Positions 1 to 21,800 of a DNA stretch of 64,000 bases are shown in pieces. Location of the stretch: assembly GCF_020921035.1 (NCBI RefSeq), contig NC_063154.1, positions 3,844,001 to 3,908,000 on the forward strand, read 5' to 3'. The notes under the pieces are model-generated. The model ran no database searches and was not told the origin of the DNA. It saw only the letters and a program-made list of their open reading frames with translations. Source of the stretch: Rhodamnia argentea. Its lineage: Eukaryota > Streptophyta > Magnoliopsida > Myrtales > Myrtaceae. How positions within the stretch are numbered: the first letter of the stretch is position 1; every line of letters starts with the position of its first letter. The position numbers and the translations under genes are program-made.

Positions 1-10131
<10,131 letters not shown>

Positions 10132-10319
10132 TCCCCCCCCTCCTCCCATTTGTACATTCACTTCATTTTCGCATCTTCCTTCTTAATTGGCCCCTGAATT
10201 TTTGGCAATTTTTTTTTGCTATTTTCTTTTTGGCTTTTGATTACGATGTCGTTGAATAAGAGGCTCTCCACAAATAAATCGAGACGAGAAAAGGATGCGA
10301 ATGCCGCGCCCTGCTGCTT

Positions 10320-10405
10320 TCTCCGTTCGCAGTTTGGTTTCTTCGTTATTTCTCTGTGTTCTTCTCCGTTCGCAGTTTGGTTTCTTCGTTATTTTTCTGT
10401 GTTCT
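10320..10405. repeat. 43-bp tandem duplication in the 3' flank of the second SCPL gene
   Basis: Two head-to-tail copies (10320-10362 and 10363-10405) both start TCTCCGTTCGCAGTTTGG and differ at one base. They lie about 190 bp after the stop codon, likely in or just beyond the 3' UTR. Confidence 0.9.
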
Positions 10406-10792
10406 TGTTTGGGTTGTACAATTCAAAAAGAAAAAAAGAAAAAACATAAGAAGTGAACAAAAATCTCAGGGCACTAGATTAACGAGTTCCTTAATGGCTA
10501 AGAAGTGCGAATTCTATATGGTCATTGTCACGTTTGGGATGTAACTTTTATAATTGAACACCCAACACACGGAAAGCCAAAAAGAACAAAAAAAAAAAAA
10601 AGCAGATCAAAGCTATGTTTTTTTTCTTGAATTCTCGAAGCTTTTTGCCCTAAAGCTAAAGGCGCAATTGAACTTGTGTTCTCATTTAAATACACAACCT
10701 AAAGGAGACATCGCATTTTGAGATTGCCAGAATCACCTTCCCTTACTCCTTCCTTCCCCATACTCAAAACGGACTCGTAGTATCTTTTGGCA

Positions 10793-11723
10793 ATGTGTCG
10801 TTTCATGAGCAACACGGTGGTTGGTTTCTTGAACCTCCTCTCGCTCTTGGCTTCGATACCCATCATCGGAGCCGGCCTGTGGATGGCGAGGAGCGGTGCC
10901 ACATGCGAGCACACCCTCCAGACGCCGCTTCTCGTGATCGGCTTCGTTATCCTTGTTGTTTCTCTGGTGGGATTCATCGGGGCATGCTTTAACTTGGTGT
11001 GGGCGCTCTGGGTCTACTTGGTGGTCATGCTGTGCCTCATAGCAGCCTTCATGGCCTTCACCGCGTTCGGGTTTGTGGTCACCGCCCCTGGCGGTGGGGT
11101 GGCAGTCCCTGGCCATAAGTACGAGGAGTACAGGCTCGAGGGGTACTCGACGTGGCTGAGGGGCAGGGTCAAGGACCCTCGCTATTGGAGGACGATCAGG
11201 AGTTGCCTTTTCAGGTCAAGGACGTGTGAGAAGATTGCCTCTTGGACGCCTATTGATTACTCGGTGAAGGATTTGTCTCCTATACAGGTTAGGCTATGGT
11301 CTAACATGTACTTTGCTTAATCTCGATCTAATTTCATCCGAGTAGGTTCGATTTAATTAGAGGCACCTCTTTTAAGTGCAGTCGGGATGCTGTAAGCCGC
11401 CGACATCTTGCGTGTACAGTGGGGAGGTGGCGGTGGCGCAAGACCCGGACTGCTACAAGTGGAACAACGCGCCGACGTTGCTGTGCTACGACTGCGACTC
11501 GTGCAAGGCCGGAGCGATCGAGGAGGCAAGGAGGAGGTGGCACAAGATCTCGATGCTCAACGTGGTCGTGCTACTGCTTCTCGTTCTGTTCTACGCGGTG
11601 GGCTGCTGCGCGTTCCAGAACGCCAGGAGAGAGGACGATCTGTATCAATACCCTTACGGACGCGACCCTCGCGTGCCCAAAATCTGGCCCGGGACGAGGC
11701 GGCACGACAGCTACTGGTGGTGA
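10793..11723 (+). CDS. TET6: Tetraspanin, TET5/TET6 type (2 exons, 278 aa)
   Basis: Four-helix plasma-membrane scaffold protein of the plant tetraspanin family. Exons 10793-11287 and 11382-11723 meet in phase 0 at ...LSPIQ|SGCCKPP. TM1 is about residues 9-31, TM2 43-65, TM3 70-94 and TM4 223-243. The large extracellular loop (about 95-222) carries the plant signature GCCKPP at residues 167-172 plus further paired cysteines (DCYKWNN, LCYDCDSCKAG). The single intron just before GCCKPP is the conserved plant tetraspanin position. The sequence (FLNLLSLLASIPIIG, VPGHKYEEYRLEGY, C-terminal SYWW) matches Arabidopsis TET6/TET5 as I remember them. The start is the ATG giving MCRFMSNTVVGF. It lies 660 bp after the carboxypeptidase stop, with no functional link implied. 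Confidence 0.93.
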
Positions 11724-11904
11724 GTTGAGATATTCATTGCTTCATCTCGTCCCCAATGCCTTCCTTAATGCAATCACTTACTCCTCACCTTTTCTGTACA
11801 AGGGGTTTTGACTTTTTTGTGTCTTCGAGATTACCCTAAGTTGGCCCATTTGCTTTTCCTTTTTCCCTCGTGACCAGTGCCCTTTCGGACGTGCACCTTC
11901 TGCC

Positions 11905-12060
11905 ACTCGAAATTCAGTGCAATCTTTCTATTATGCTTTTTTAATCCTAAACCTTTTGGCATGATCGAAAGATTTAAGATTAAAGTGGACACATCATCAA
12001 AAGGTTTAAGACTAAGGTTTAAGATTGAATTGACCATTATATAATATGTTTAAGACTTTT
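11905..12060. repeat. Remnant of a TIR-element arm (FeelsLike 'TTTAAGATTGAATTG' family)
   Basis: The segment repeats phrases such as GGTTTAAGACTAAGGTTTAAGATTGAATTGACC, here summarised by its recurring core TTTAAGATTGAATTG. The same vocabulary fills the terminal arms of the elements at 51136-51813 and 60242-61492. Only one arm is seen here, so I read it as a decayed fragment in the 3' flank of the tetraspanin gene. Confidence 0.45.
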
Positions 12061-12889
12061 TGGACAATAATCTCATATTGTAAGATCTCTTTTTAATTTC
12101 GCCATATCTTTACATGCGGTTGGCTTGATCAAGTGAATTAAATTAAGACATGATCACTTGCCGGACACGCTACGATTTTCATGTCATTTGCTTTGCTCTT
12201 CTTCTCTTTTTTTTTTTTTTCTTAATGGATTTTTCTTTTCTTTTTGATTTTAGGTGTTGTTGATCCGCATAGAGATGGGCTGCTGATGAAACAGGGGCAT
12301 TGAGCGAAAAGCTGGTGGCTCCACCGTCCAACGCATGCATACAAGAACTATGAATACCGAGCGCAACACCTTTGTGTATACCGTCAAAATTTTCCCTCTA
12401 GGAATCCGCAGTTAATGTAGTAACTTCTTTTTGTAACTTTTGGTGGGTAATTTATTCAGAAAAGAAGATCGGGGAGTTGCAAAGCCGATTGAAGGCCAGC
12501 TTGTGTGATTCCTCTCTCCGGCCTAGACCGAGTTCGCCCAAGCTCATTATCTCCTTGACCCATGTTAGTATCATCGATAGAAACGTCTTTCGTCGGGTAA
12601 TAAACACCTACACTTTAGTCCACTTAGCCATCTCCCCCAACTGAAAAAGTACAATCACTATCTAACGGCGTTGGAGAGATATTTCGAATGAAAAAAAATA
12701 ACAAATCAAGAATAAATCTTCTTCCGAAAGAGCTTTTTAAGAAAAGTTTGTTATTTAGAATGGAGTGTCTATCTCATGTCATGTGTGATTATTGCATTGA
12801 AAACAGAACTAATTTTACAATGGCGGGGAGCAAACGTTAATAAGATCCTTGTTAAAAAGCAATAGACGAAAAGGAGGGAAAGAGAGATT

Positions 12890-12983
12890 CTTAAAAGGCT
12901 TAACGGCTCGATCAAGAGTTGTCCTGTAACTCGTATCTTAAAAGGCTTAATGGCCCGACCAATAGTAGTCATGAAACTCGTAT
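12890..12983. repeat. 47-bp diverged tandem duplication
   Basis: Copies at 12890-12936 and 12937-12983 both begin CTTAAAAGGCTTAA and end AACTCGTAT, with several substitutions between. It directly abuts the left end of the copia remnant. Confidence 0.85.
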
Positions 12984-12989
12984 AGTTTT

Positions 12990-14130
12990 TGTTAGAGATA
13001 TGTTTTCCTTGATTCCGGATATCTCTCAAGATTGTATATTATCTTTCTTGATTGATCCCGCTTAATTGTAATTAATATTTTAATTTCTATTAATATATAT
13101 AGTCATCCTTAAAAACCCATGCTATACTAAGTCTCTTATACTTTTTATAATGAAATATACAAAAATTACACAATTAATTATTTCTGATTTATGCTTATCT
13201 TGGTATCAACACTCTCGTTGTCTGAGTAAGTTCCCATCGAGTCATACGGTGGTTGTAGCCACGTTACGCCAGCGGCGCCGGTGTCTCGTTTCCAACTCTA
13301 CGTCACCGCCCTTGAGTGTTCTTCTGACATTTTTTGTTGTTTGTTTTGGAAAACGAATATACCACCAGACTCGTCTCAGACTAGCCAGATCTTGGAGTTT
13401 TGTCATGATCTGCCACCGGTTGCCTCCTCATGTGCCATTACGCGCCGTCACGTCTTGGAACCATCAAGTCTGATGCGTATGAGTGCTATTTCGACACTTT
13501 CATTGGTTGTTTCGAAAAAACCAATACCACCATCGGACTTGCTAGTCTCATATGACCCAAATCCAGAAATTTCGCTGCCAATACCTTTATGATATTCCAT
13601 CTCAGATATTGCTCATCGGCATTGGTTTGGTAGTCACATGCCGCCACACATTGCTACGCATTCCATGCGCCGCTCCTCGTGTCAATCGTTGACATCATCA
13701 CAAAAATCATTAGATTCTTACTTGGTAACAATTCGATTCTATCTATCAAACTTCAGTTTGGCCCATTCAATAAGACTAAGGACGCATGAGATCTACTCAC
13801 CATACGATATTCCATTTCGGATATTGCTCATCGATGGTAACTGTTAAGGAATTTGCATTGCATGCATTAGGAGAGAAATCGGTCTATTAATGATTTTTTA
13901 TCATTCGTGCATTCTATCTGGGATCAATTAGTCTTATCTGAGCCATAATGGAAAGCCACTTCTGATGCTTGCAAGTTTGTTGAATATCGCAATTGTAGAC
14001 GTATCATAAAATTTCTGTCTGAAACTTGATGATGAGTTCGAATCTATGCGAGCTCCACTTCTACGTCGAGGTCTATTACGTGTCTTGAAGAAGTTGGCTT
14101 AAAGTGTTTGACTGAGGAGGCTTGACTTAC
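12990..14130 (+). mobile_element. Decayed Ty1/copia retrotransposon: LTR, primer-binding site and gag relic
   Basis: A probable 5' LTR starts TGTTAGAGATATG at 12990 and ends shortly before TGGTATCAAC at 13201, which resembles the initiator-Met tRNA primer-binding site (TGGTATCAGAGC) typical of plant copia elements. Further on, about 13896-14065 encodes a broken copia gag segment: FVHSIWDQLVLSEP, then a stop, WKATSDACKFVEYRNCRR, then FLS, and after a frameshift LDDEFESMRAPLLR. This is the usual gag_UBN2-like region. Several stops and frameshifts show it is dead. No pol domains or 3' LTR were found; the ABC1K-derived fragment follows about 150 bp later. Confidence 0.75.
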
Positions 14131-14284
14131 TACATTGTAGGCGCAACGCGTGAACGCACTACTTTGTCCACTCCTACAGATTTGGTGCTTGCCACCCGCA
14201 ACCAACATGGTCACCATGCATCCAATTGCCATCGACGACAACCCAGGCAACCGACAGTTGACTGGAACAGTTGCGTTTAATGTA

Positions 14285-14670
14285 ACATGTATTCAACGAG
14301 GTTCACCGCTGCTCGATGAAGCAGAAGCCGAAGCTGTCGCAAGGATAACCAGTAAAGATCAGCAGAATCTCAGCAGCAGCACCGGGTCACTTTGTGCAGA
14401 GCCAAGTGCCCTCGAGAAGATAGACTCTGAACAGCGTATCTCTAAAGATGGGCTGATGATCGTAGGTGGATGTGGAACTTCACCTGGGAGCTGCATTGAG
14501 CTACTCGAGTGCCGCTTCCTATATAGCTCCAAGCATCCACTGTTGTAGTAGTATATGGGCAATCATTCCTCACAGTTGCTGCCGGAAGAATCCTCCCTCC
14601 ATTGAAACCATTGCCCGGATCAAAGAAGCTCCATCCTGCTTGCCGAATGCGAATAATGAGAGTAAGAACT
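14285..14670 (-). pseudogene. Partial copy of the ABC1K gene (last exon plus adjoining intron)
   Basis: This segment aligns base by base with about 25683-26106, which is exon 16 of the ABC1K gene plus the end of intron 15, in the same orientation. Matching blocks include TTGCCCGGATCAAAGAAGCT, AATCCTCCCTCC and GCGAATAATGAGAGTAAG (the last being intron sequence, so the copy was made from DNA and not from spliced RNA). Relative to the gene it lacks 47 bp (equivalent to 25875-25921) between two ACTTC repeats, which shifts the frame. It has no upstream exons and the region of the true stop codon is not recognisable, so it cannot encode a functional protein. Confidence 0.88.
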
Positions 14671-14675
14671 TGCAC

Positions 14676-16753
14676 ATTGAGATGGCTGCTGTTGAGACGG
14701 GCACCAGTAAAACATTAGCGGGTGGCTCCAATGTCCAACTTACTCACCCAAGAACTGTGACTACCAAGTGCTCACATTTGTATAAACTTCCAATTTTCCC
14801 CTAGAAATCGGCATTTTTTTTTTGTCCAAATAGCATTGCATTCATTTCCCCATAAATACGAAAGAGAAACAAGGCAGTCCAACATCAATTCAAGACAAAT
14901 TTCAGACAACTTCAAAGCAAAACAAGTTTCAGATAACAAGATGAATTGTCAAGATAAGGTTATAGATCACACACTCGGAGAATAGATCTTTGCCTTCTTC
15001 AAACCAAACGTGCGCTTTCGTGTCTTTCGGTATGGTCAGCATTGGGTGTGTCCGAGTAGCAAGGCTTGCACTCATTCGCATTAATTCAACCAAAGTTCCT
15101 TAGCCTTACACACGAATTTTTTTTTTAATGATTTTTGACTTCTTCAAACCAAAATTGAGGTCCGATGACCTAATTGTTCTCGATAATGAACATACACTGA
15201 GATTTTTAACTATTGCTGTGATTTTGCCTTTAGGAGGTGCACATTTAGATTGGCATCCCCGACATCATTGCGATTCGGAATAACAAGGTTGAACGAGCAA
15301 AGATTTCACATCCATGATTGTGAGAGCAAAATCTTCACGAAACTCTTCCGATTTTCTTCAAAATTGAACTTATACACTACCAAAAAAAAAAAAAAAAAAC
15401 AAAAAATCAAAACAGCAAAAGAAAAAGAAAAAGGGAGGAGAGATCTAATTCAAACCCTCTCCTCCTTGGAGGTTGAAGAAGATGGTTGTGCAAAGATGAT
15501 ATGAAGAGGAAAGAGGAAGAGATATTAGAAATCCTAGTTAATGCCGTAAAATTTTTGCTCCACCCCCTGATTTGAGTTTCTTGGGGTGTTCTAAAGAGGA
15601 GCTTTGGATAAGTTTCAAATACTTTTAGAAAGTCACGTGTTCTTGAGCTTTTTTAACTTCAAACACTAGCTTAAAGGTGAGACTTTTCCTTATATTTATT
15701 GATAGATCATCAGCCCCTTTCAAAATCGATATAAGATAATTTCAACACGTGGTAATAGTACTCTCGGAAGCTAACAAGTCGTGTACTCCAACAATTTGTG
15801 TTGATGTTGAAGTAACGTAAAACCTAGCGACACCTTCGAAAGGCTGTCGCCACGAGCCATACCAGCAAAATCACCCGAAGGAGCCGCCATCGAATTTCGG
15901 GCACGAAGCGACGTGTCCAACCGAATGGACCGGAATCCGTCAAGTCGCGTTAAGAAAATCTAGATAGTTTAGACAGGTAAGCGAGAAAAGTCGGCTAGTG
16001 ATGCGACATCATTGGGATGTATCAGTTGTTTGTCCCTTCTGCAACGTACGTTTGGGGTCTTCCCTTGCTTGGCCGACTCAAGCCAACGGGTCAAATAAGA
16101 TCAACTGCAAATTGGCTAAAGGGAAACAGTTACAAGAGGAAAGAGCTTTGATCTGGGTTCGGACATGCGAGCCAAAATCAACTTCACGAGGAGGAAAATA
16201 CTAACATCACCTTCTTCTTCACATTTCTAACCCTACAATCCGGCCATGTCGGGATTGGTTCCCGGCTGCTATCGCTTTCGACGACGACTCCTTCCACTGG
16301 TTCCTGCGAATGTCGAATTGGTTTTTTATCCACAGTCCTGGAATTAGTAGAGAGGACACTGGGATTGCCAGCTTCCTCTATTTATTGCTTATAACACGGT
16401 CCTCGTTAATAAACGCAAACCGTCCCTTCCGCTTGCATCGAGCCAGGTTCCGCACCGCAGGGCGACCGAGTTTGGCCCCCGAAGGGCTAGTATAAGAGGG
16501 TGGAGTAGTGGTTTGAAAGGGTTACGAATCAAGCACTTGACCATTTAACTAGCTCCTCAAAATTTAATTTAATAATTTTCCCCGATGCACAACATATGAC
16601 GACCCGTGTACCGGACAGCCCCATGGAACACAGAATTCTATGCTAAATCTTTCTTCTCGGACGCATTTTTTCAGGGTATGCTTATATTTTGGTCACCTGT
16701 GTTTTATTCCTACAAAGATCTTAAGGGCTCACTAATTTACATGCTCCTCATGA
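14676..16753. other. Intergenic region, no gene recognised
   Basis: No convincing coding exon. An A-run at 15379-15397 and the T-run at 14814-14823 followed by TTGCATTCATTTCC look like the reversed 3' end of a LINE or other poly(A) retroelement (weak). GC-richer patches at 15830-15930 and 16230-16490 have no recognised similarity. Confidence 0.4.
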
Positions 16754-17588
16754 GGGAAAATTTCAAATCAAGACTTAAAGTTTCTTCACTTTCTCAAATA
16801 AAGATATGAAATGAACATTATTTCAAATAAGGGTCTACATTGCTCAAATCGTTTCAAGCACTAGTGAGGACAACCCTCACCCAGGCCGGCGTCGAGCGAC
16901 CCTCGCCAAATACGGCGAGGGTAGGGGCGCTATGCATCTTTTTCATTGAAGCATCTACCTCTCTGCAAATCCTCAATTTGAACCCAATTCGTCAAAACCC
17001 TAACTCTCTCGCGTTGGCTATTGGGCGATAGAGAAACCATTATGAATCAGTAGTGACCCAGAGAGAGAAGCCAAATGGAGCTGAGCAAGGGAGATCTTCA
17101 CCAAACTCGAGTAGAAATGGTTGTCCCACTGCGAGGCTGCCAAGCGCACTCGCCTCCTCTGCATCAAAGGCGTTGCGGGACCACTTGCATTGTCGCCAGT
17201 GCTGCCCTCGTCCGCCTCGAGGACCAGATCCCCATCAGGACCGGCGACCTCCACCCCTCCGTCACGACTTCTTCGACGTCCTCGCGTAGATCGGCATCGG
17301 GGGCATCCTCGCCGCCATTCTCGCGATCGACGATGGCTCCGATCGCCCACTGTACTCTGCCAGGAAGGCCGTCAAATGGTTGCAGAAGACGCTGGGGAGG
17401 AAAGGGCAGGGAAAGAAGAAAAAAAAAACAAAGAAAAAGAGAAAAATAGGAAAAAAATAATTTAAAAAATAAAAAGACGAAAATACCCTTCAATTAGGTA
17501 ATTTTTTGAAACAATTATGACATTTGAGACTCTTAGGCCCTTATTTGAGAAAATAAAAGGCACTTAGGCCCTAAGTTGAAATTTCGCC
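16754..17588. mobile_element. Non-autonomous TIR element with GC-rich core
   Basis: The ends are inverted repeats of about 80 bp. The left end reads GGGAAAATTTCAAATCAAG...TTTCTCAAATAA...TTTCAAATAAGGG, and the reverse complement of the right end reads GGCGAAATTTCAACTTAGG...TTTCTCAAATAAGGG. Between them lies a GC-rich core (about 17050-17410) with short open frames in several registers, such as GGILAAILAIDDGSDRPLYS, that could be a captured gene fragment. No transposase is present. A similar terminal sequence flanks the element at 33229-33766. Superfamily is uncertain (Mutator-like or hAT-like); no clean target-site duplication was found. Confidence 0.65.
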
Positions 17589-17924
17589 TCACCCTAACGA
17601 ATGAAGGCATCGGATGGAGTCAAATTGTAATAAATAGGAGGCCCAACGTACTCCAACTTCCGTTATGCTTCAACTAGACGATGCATTGGAGGAGGCCGTC
17701 AACTTCATCACATCAGAAGCAAACTCTGGTTCTTTCCACCATTGGTCACGTATTATGCTCTTCTCTTGCCGCCGGTCGTGGGACGTTCCAAGACATTTTC
17801 CAAGTGATTGATCGCTTCTTCTTGTCCGAACTTTCTTTCTCCTCCTTCTTTCACTCGAATTTTCGACATTTGGTCCAGTCAAATTGTCCCCCAGCGGACC
17901 GCTTCAACCTCCACGAGACAACAT

Positions 17925-18095
17925 CTTGTCAATGCGATGGACGCAAAGGAGACGAGTCACCCGTAATTAGAGCATTAACACCACGAATGCTCACAAGCTT
18001 TATTTTTAAGTTTAATCGGTCACCCGTAATTAGAGCATTAACAACACGAATGCTCACAGCATCTTATCAGGCGATAGACGCAAAGGAGATGGGCC
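17925..18095. repeat. Direct duplication of about 100 bp
   Basis: CACCCGTAATTAGAGCATTA and what follows (39 bp) occur at 17957-17995 and 18020-18058 with one mismatch. A flanking block (GATGGACGCAAAGGAGACG at about 17935; GATAGACGCAAAGGAGATG at about 18073) is also repeated, so a larger unit was duplicated and one part trimmed or reordered. Confidence 0.8.
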
Positions 18096-18650
18096 AAATA
18101 ATTGAGCGGCCGTCGGGGTTAAAAAGGAGGGAGGATTCTTAATTTGAAAAGGGGAATCTGAGACAATCGCACCAAATCCGTGTCAGAAGATAACATATGT
18201 ACGTAACAAAGGACAAGAATCGAAACCATTAAACAACTACCTTAAAGTCAGAAGTATCAAAAAATTTGAACATAGGACAAGATAGTAAGAAAGGAAACCA
18301 CGGGGCACACTGGGATTCTTCCACGGTCAAACCGATGAGATTAGCAGCTTAATCGTCCCTTGACTTATCTAATCTAAATCTAACAAATAAACATCTCGTT
18401 GGGGCCAAGTCTCTAATCAGATTAGTTTTCTTTTTTCTGGCGGATATTTTATGAAGTCACGTAGATTATTATTTAAGGCTTCCGTTCTTGGAATGAAGTC
18501 AAAGTGCCAAACACCCGCGCGTTCTCTCTCTATCGCGCAAGTTTGTGTTGGACCAGTCTCTGGATTCATTGCCCAGTTGGAAGAGTCAAAGCTCTGAATG
18601 ATCGCCTCTTCCCAAGAAGAGGCATGTCGACTCGAGTACGTAAAATGGAT

Positions 18651-18651
<1 letters not shown>

Positions 18652-18686
<35 letters not shown>
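18652..18686. repeat. (CT)n-(TA)n microsatellite upstream of the MLO gene
   Basis: A CT run followed by TATATATATATA lies about 210 bp before the MLO start codon. The TA part could serve as a TATA region, but this is unproven. Confidence 0.8.
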
Positions 18687-18892
18687 GGAATGTATCACAC
18701 TAGTAACGTATATAAGTTGTAAACATAATTCTCTCTTCAAAGAGCACAGACGCTAGTCAAGAGCTCCAAACTCATCTCGGGAAGAAGAGGAGAAGAGAAC
18801 TCATCAAGCTCTTCTGGGAATTAATATTTGCTTTTGTCTGACACTATTTCTTGATCATCATCATCATCATCTTCACCGGAGAGAGAGAGAGA

Positions 18893-21800
18893 ATGTCGAA
18901 AAAGCCGGTCCCAGAGTACGAGCGGACATTGGAGAAGACGTCGACATGGAGTGTGGCGGTCGTGTGCTTCGTCTTGCTCGCCATCTCCATCTTCATCGAA
19001 CATGTCATTCACCTCTTGGGCAAGGTACCCGCTTACATCTACGTAACATGTACAAAGTAGAAATATTTCTTTCTTTCTTCATATGTTTGTCTGCGTCGTA
19101 AAGATTAACTAAGTGTGCGTTGCGCTCTCATGCTGCAGTGGTTAACAAAAAAACGCAGGCCAGCCCTTTTTGAAGCCCTTGAAGTGGTTAAAAATGGTAC
19201 ATACATGATCTTCTCTCTCTGGTACTTTCGTTATTCTGCCGAAACTTGTTCAATCTGAAAACGCGCGGTGCTCAATAAGTTAAATATCATTGAAATCGAT
19301 TAGTGATCCGAGTACTAACAACTTATAAGCAAAAAACTCAATCCAAAAGCTTAAGCACACTGAGACATGTATGTCTAGAGCATGAGACCGAACGTCTTGC
19401 GGAATTAACGTGCAGAGCTCATGCTGCTGGGGTTCATATCCTTGCTCCTGACGGTGTTCCAAGATCCCATTTCGGGCTTCTGCATTTCAAAGAGCGTTGC
19501 GTCCTCGTGGCTTCCTTGCAGTGAGGACAAGGTTAGCGACGTGAGTTCTAGCAAAGGACGGAGGCTCCTTGACTTTTCCGGCGTCGGGACCGTCGCTCGC
19601 CGGAGTTTGGCCACTAAGGGATACGACAAGTGCTCGGAAAAGGCAAGCTAGCTCTTCCAGTTTCTCCTTTCTGAATCTCAATGCTCAATAACTGACAAGA
19701 AGGTGGCTTCGTTGTTGCAGGGGAAGGTCGCGTTTGTGACAGCATACGGAATACACCAGCTGCACATATTCATCTTTGTATTAGCCATTTTCCATGTGCT
19801 CTACTGCATCACAACTTTGGCTCTCGGCACCATCAAGGTAATGCCTCTCTTTCTCCCCCTCGTTCTCTCTCTCTCTCTCTCTCTCTCTGTGACAGATCAA
19901 CTGCTTTGCAGATGAGGAAGTGGAAAGTGTGGGAAAATGAGACAAAGACACCTGAACACCAATTCGCTCATGGTCAGTGTCATCTTCGACTCTTGATTGT
20001 CGTAAGGGTGTGGGTATCTTCAGTAGATATTTTTTTTGGTCCATGGTCAGTGTCATCTTCGACTCTTGATTGCCGTAAGGGTGTGGGTATCTTTAGTAGA
20101 TATTTTTTTTGGCGGACCAGCATTTACTGAGCTATCACTTGGCATGACAACTTCTAATATCTGATTTGCTTATCTTTCTAAAATATTACACGTCCAAGAT
20201 TTGTAATATGCAATTCCTTCAGTTATTATCAAGCAATTACATGGATATAAATGCACAAATATCAGGTTGTCATTCCGACAGGTAATCGGCTCAAGTCATT
20301 GTTCACTCAATCATTTTTGGGTCGACTCAGTCCACTGGTCGCACTATGTAGTTATGCAGTCAGTTATACGGCACGGCGACTTAGAGCCGCTTTGTGGAGT
20401 AGAAATCAGTATTCAAAAATGGTGCTGTGTTGCAGATCCACAGAGGTTTAGGTTTGCAAGTGAGACATCATTTGGGAGAAGACACTTGAGCTTTTGGAGC
20501 CGTTCACCAATTTCCCTTTGGATTGTGAGTCAATCTTAGACTTTATCAATTTTCTCTGACTGTGATCATTTCTCCGTCATGGCTATAACCATGTGAAAAA
20601 GCACGGCTTTGAACTTTTATGTTGATATAAATGCAACTCGTCACGTAATCATTTATCTATCTCAAATGGGTTTCCTTGTTTTTGCACCAGGTGTGCTTCT
20701 TCAGACAATTCTTTGGATCAGTCACGAAGGTTGACTACATGGCACTGAGACATGGCTTTATCATCGTAAGCATCACCCCAATTGATAATTCAATTGTCCC
20801 TTTCAAGATAGTCAAAAGCTAGTTTCATCTGTCGATCATCTGTATTTGCAGGCGCATTTAGCACCTGAAAATGAAACCAGGTTCGACTTCCAGAAGTACA
20901 TTCGCAGGTCGCTCGAAGAGGATTTCAAAGTGGTTGTTGGGATAAGGTTCATTCTTTCGACCCCGCCAAAGTTTATTGTCATTATATCGTATCCGACCGA
21001 TAATGCAACTAAAAATTCTAACTTTGCATTTGCAGTCCTACTATATGGTTCACTGCAGTGTTGTTCCTGCTGTCCAATGCACATGGTAAGTTCAGCTTCG
21101 AACGTATGACCAATCGCTACAAGAAAATTTTTGCAGAAGATGATACTTGCATCAAACCATAGGAGATCACTATATCAGCAAGTTCACCAATAAGCAAAAA
21201 ACGGATATGCAGATCCAGTGGTCATTTTAAGGTCCAAATGTGTCATTGGGAAAGCAATACACAGTCAGACTCACACAGTACAACCAAAAATCTTACCATC
21301 AAGCATTGCTCATAACATGTCAAAGAACTTTTCATAAGCCAGCTTTAGCATAAACAGATGAAATCTGTCTCTACTTGGGCTAAGATGAAATGAAAAGCTT
21401 TCTCTTATATGTTGATATCGGTAATTTAGAATTAACATTGGAATTGCTCCATCTATCTTTTGATGACTAAAGATCGTTCCTTTCTCTACAACTTCAGGGT
21501 GGCACTCTTACCTGTGGTTTCCATTCATTTCTTTGATAGTAAGTACTGATCTATGACATATTTTACTTCATCCGTATAAGTTGGTTCACAAGTTCTGAGT
21601 AAATACCCGACATGAGATTGACAAAGATAAATTGACTTCTGCAGATAATCCTGATGATAGGAGCCAAGCTACAAGTTATTATCACAAAGATGGGACTAAG
21701 AATTCAAGAGAGAGGGGATGTGGTTAAGGGAACACCTGTGGTTCAGCCAGGCGACGAGCTTTTCTGGTTTGGTCGGCCGCACTTCATCCTCTTTTTAATT

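Noticed and set aside
10787..10792. Start of the tetraspanin at 10787
   Set aside because: The codon is TTG; ATG at 10793 gives the normal tetraspanin N-terminus MCRF.
14150..14548. A 132-codon plus-strand open frame
   Set aside because: It is the reverse shadow of the ABC1K-derived pseudogene fragment, which reads on the minus strand.
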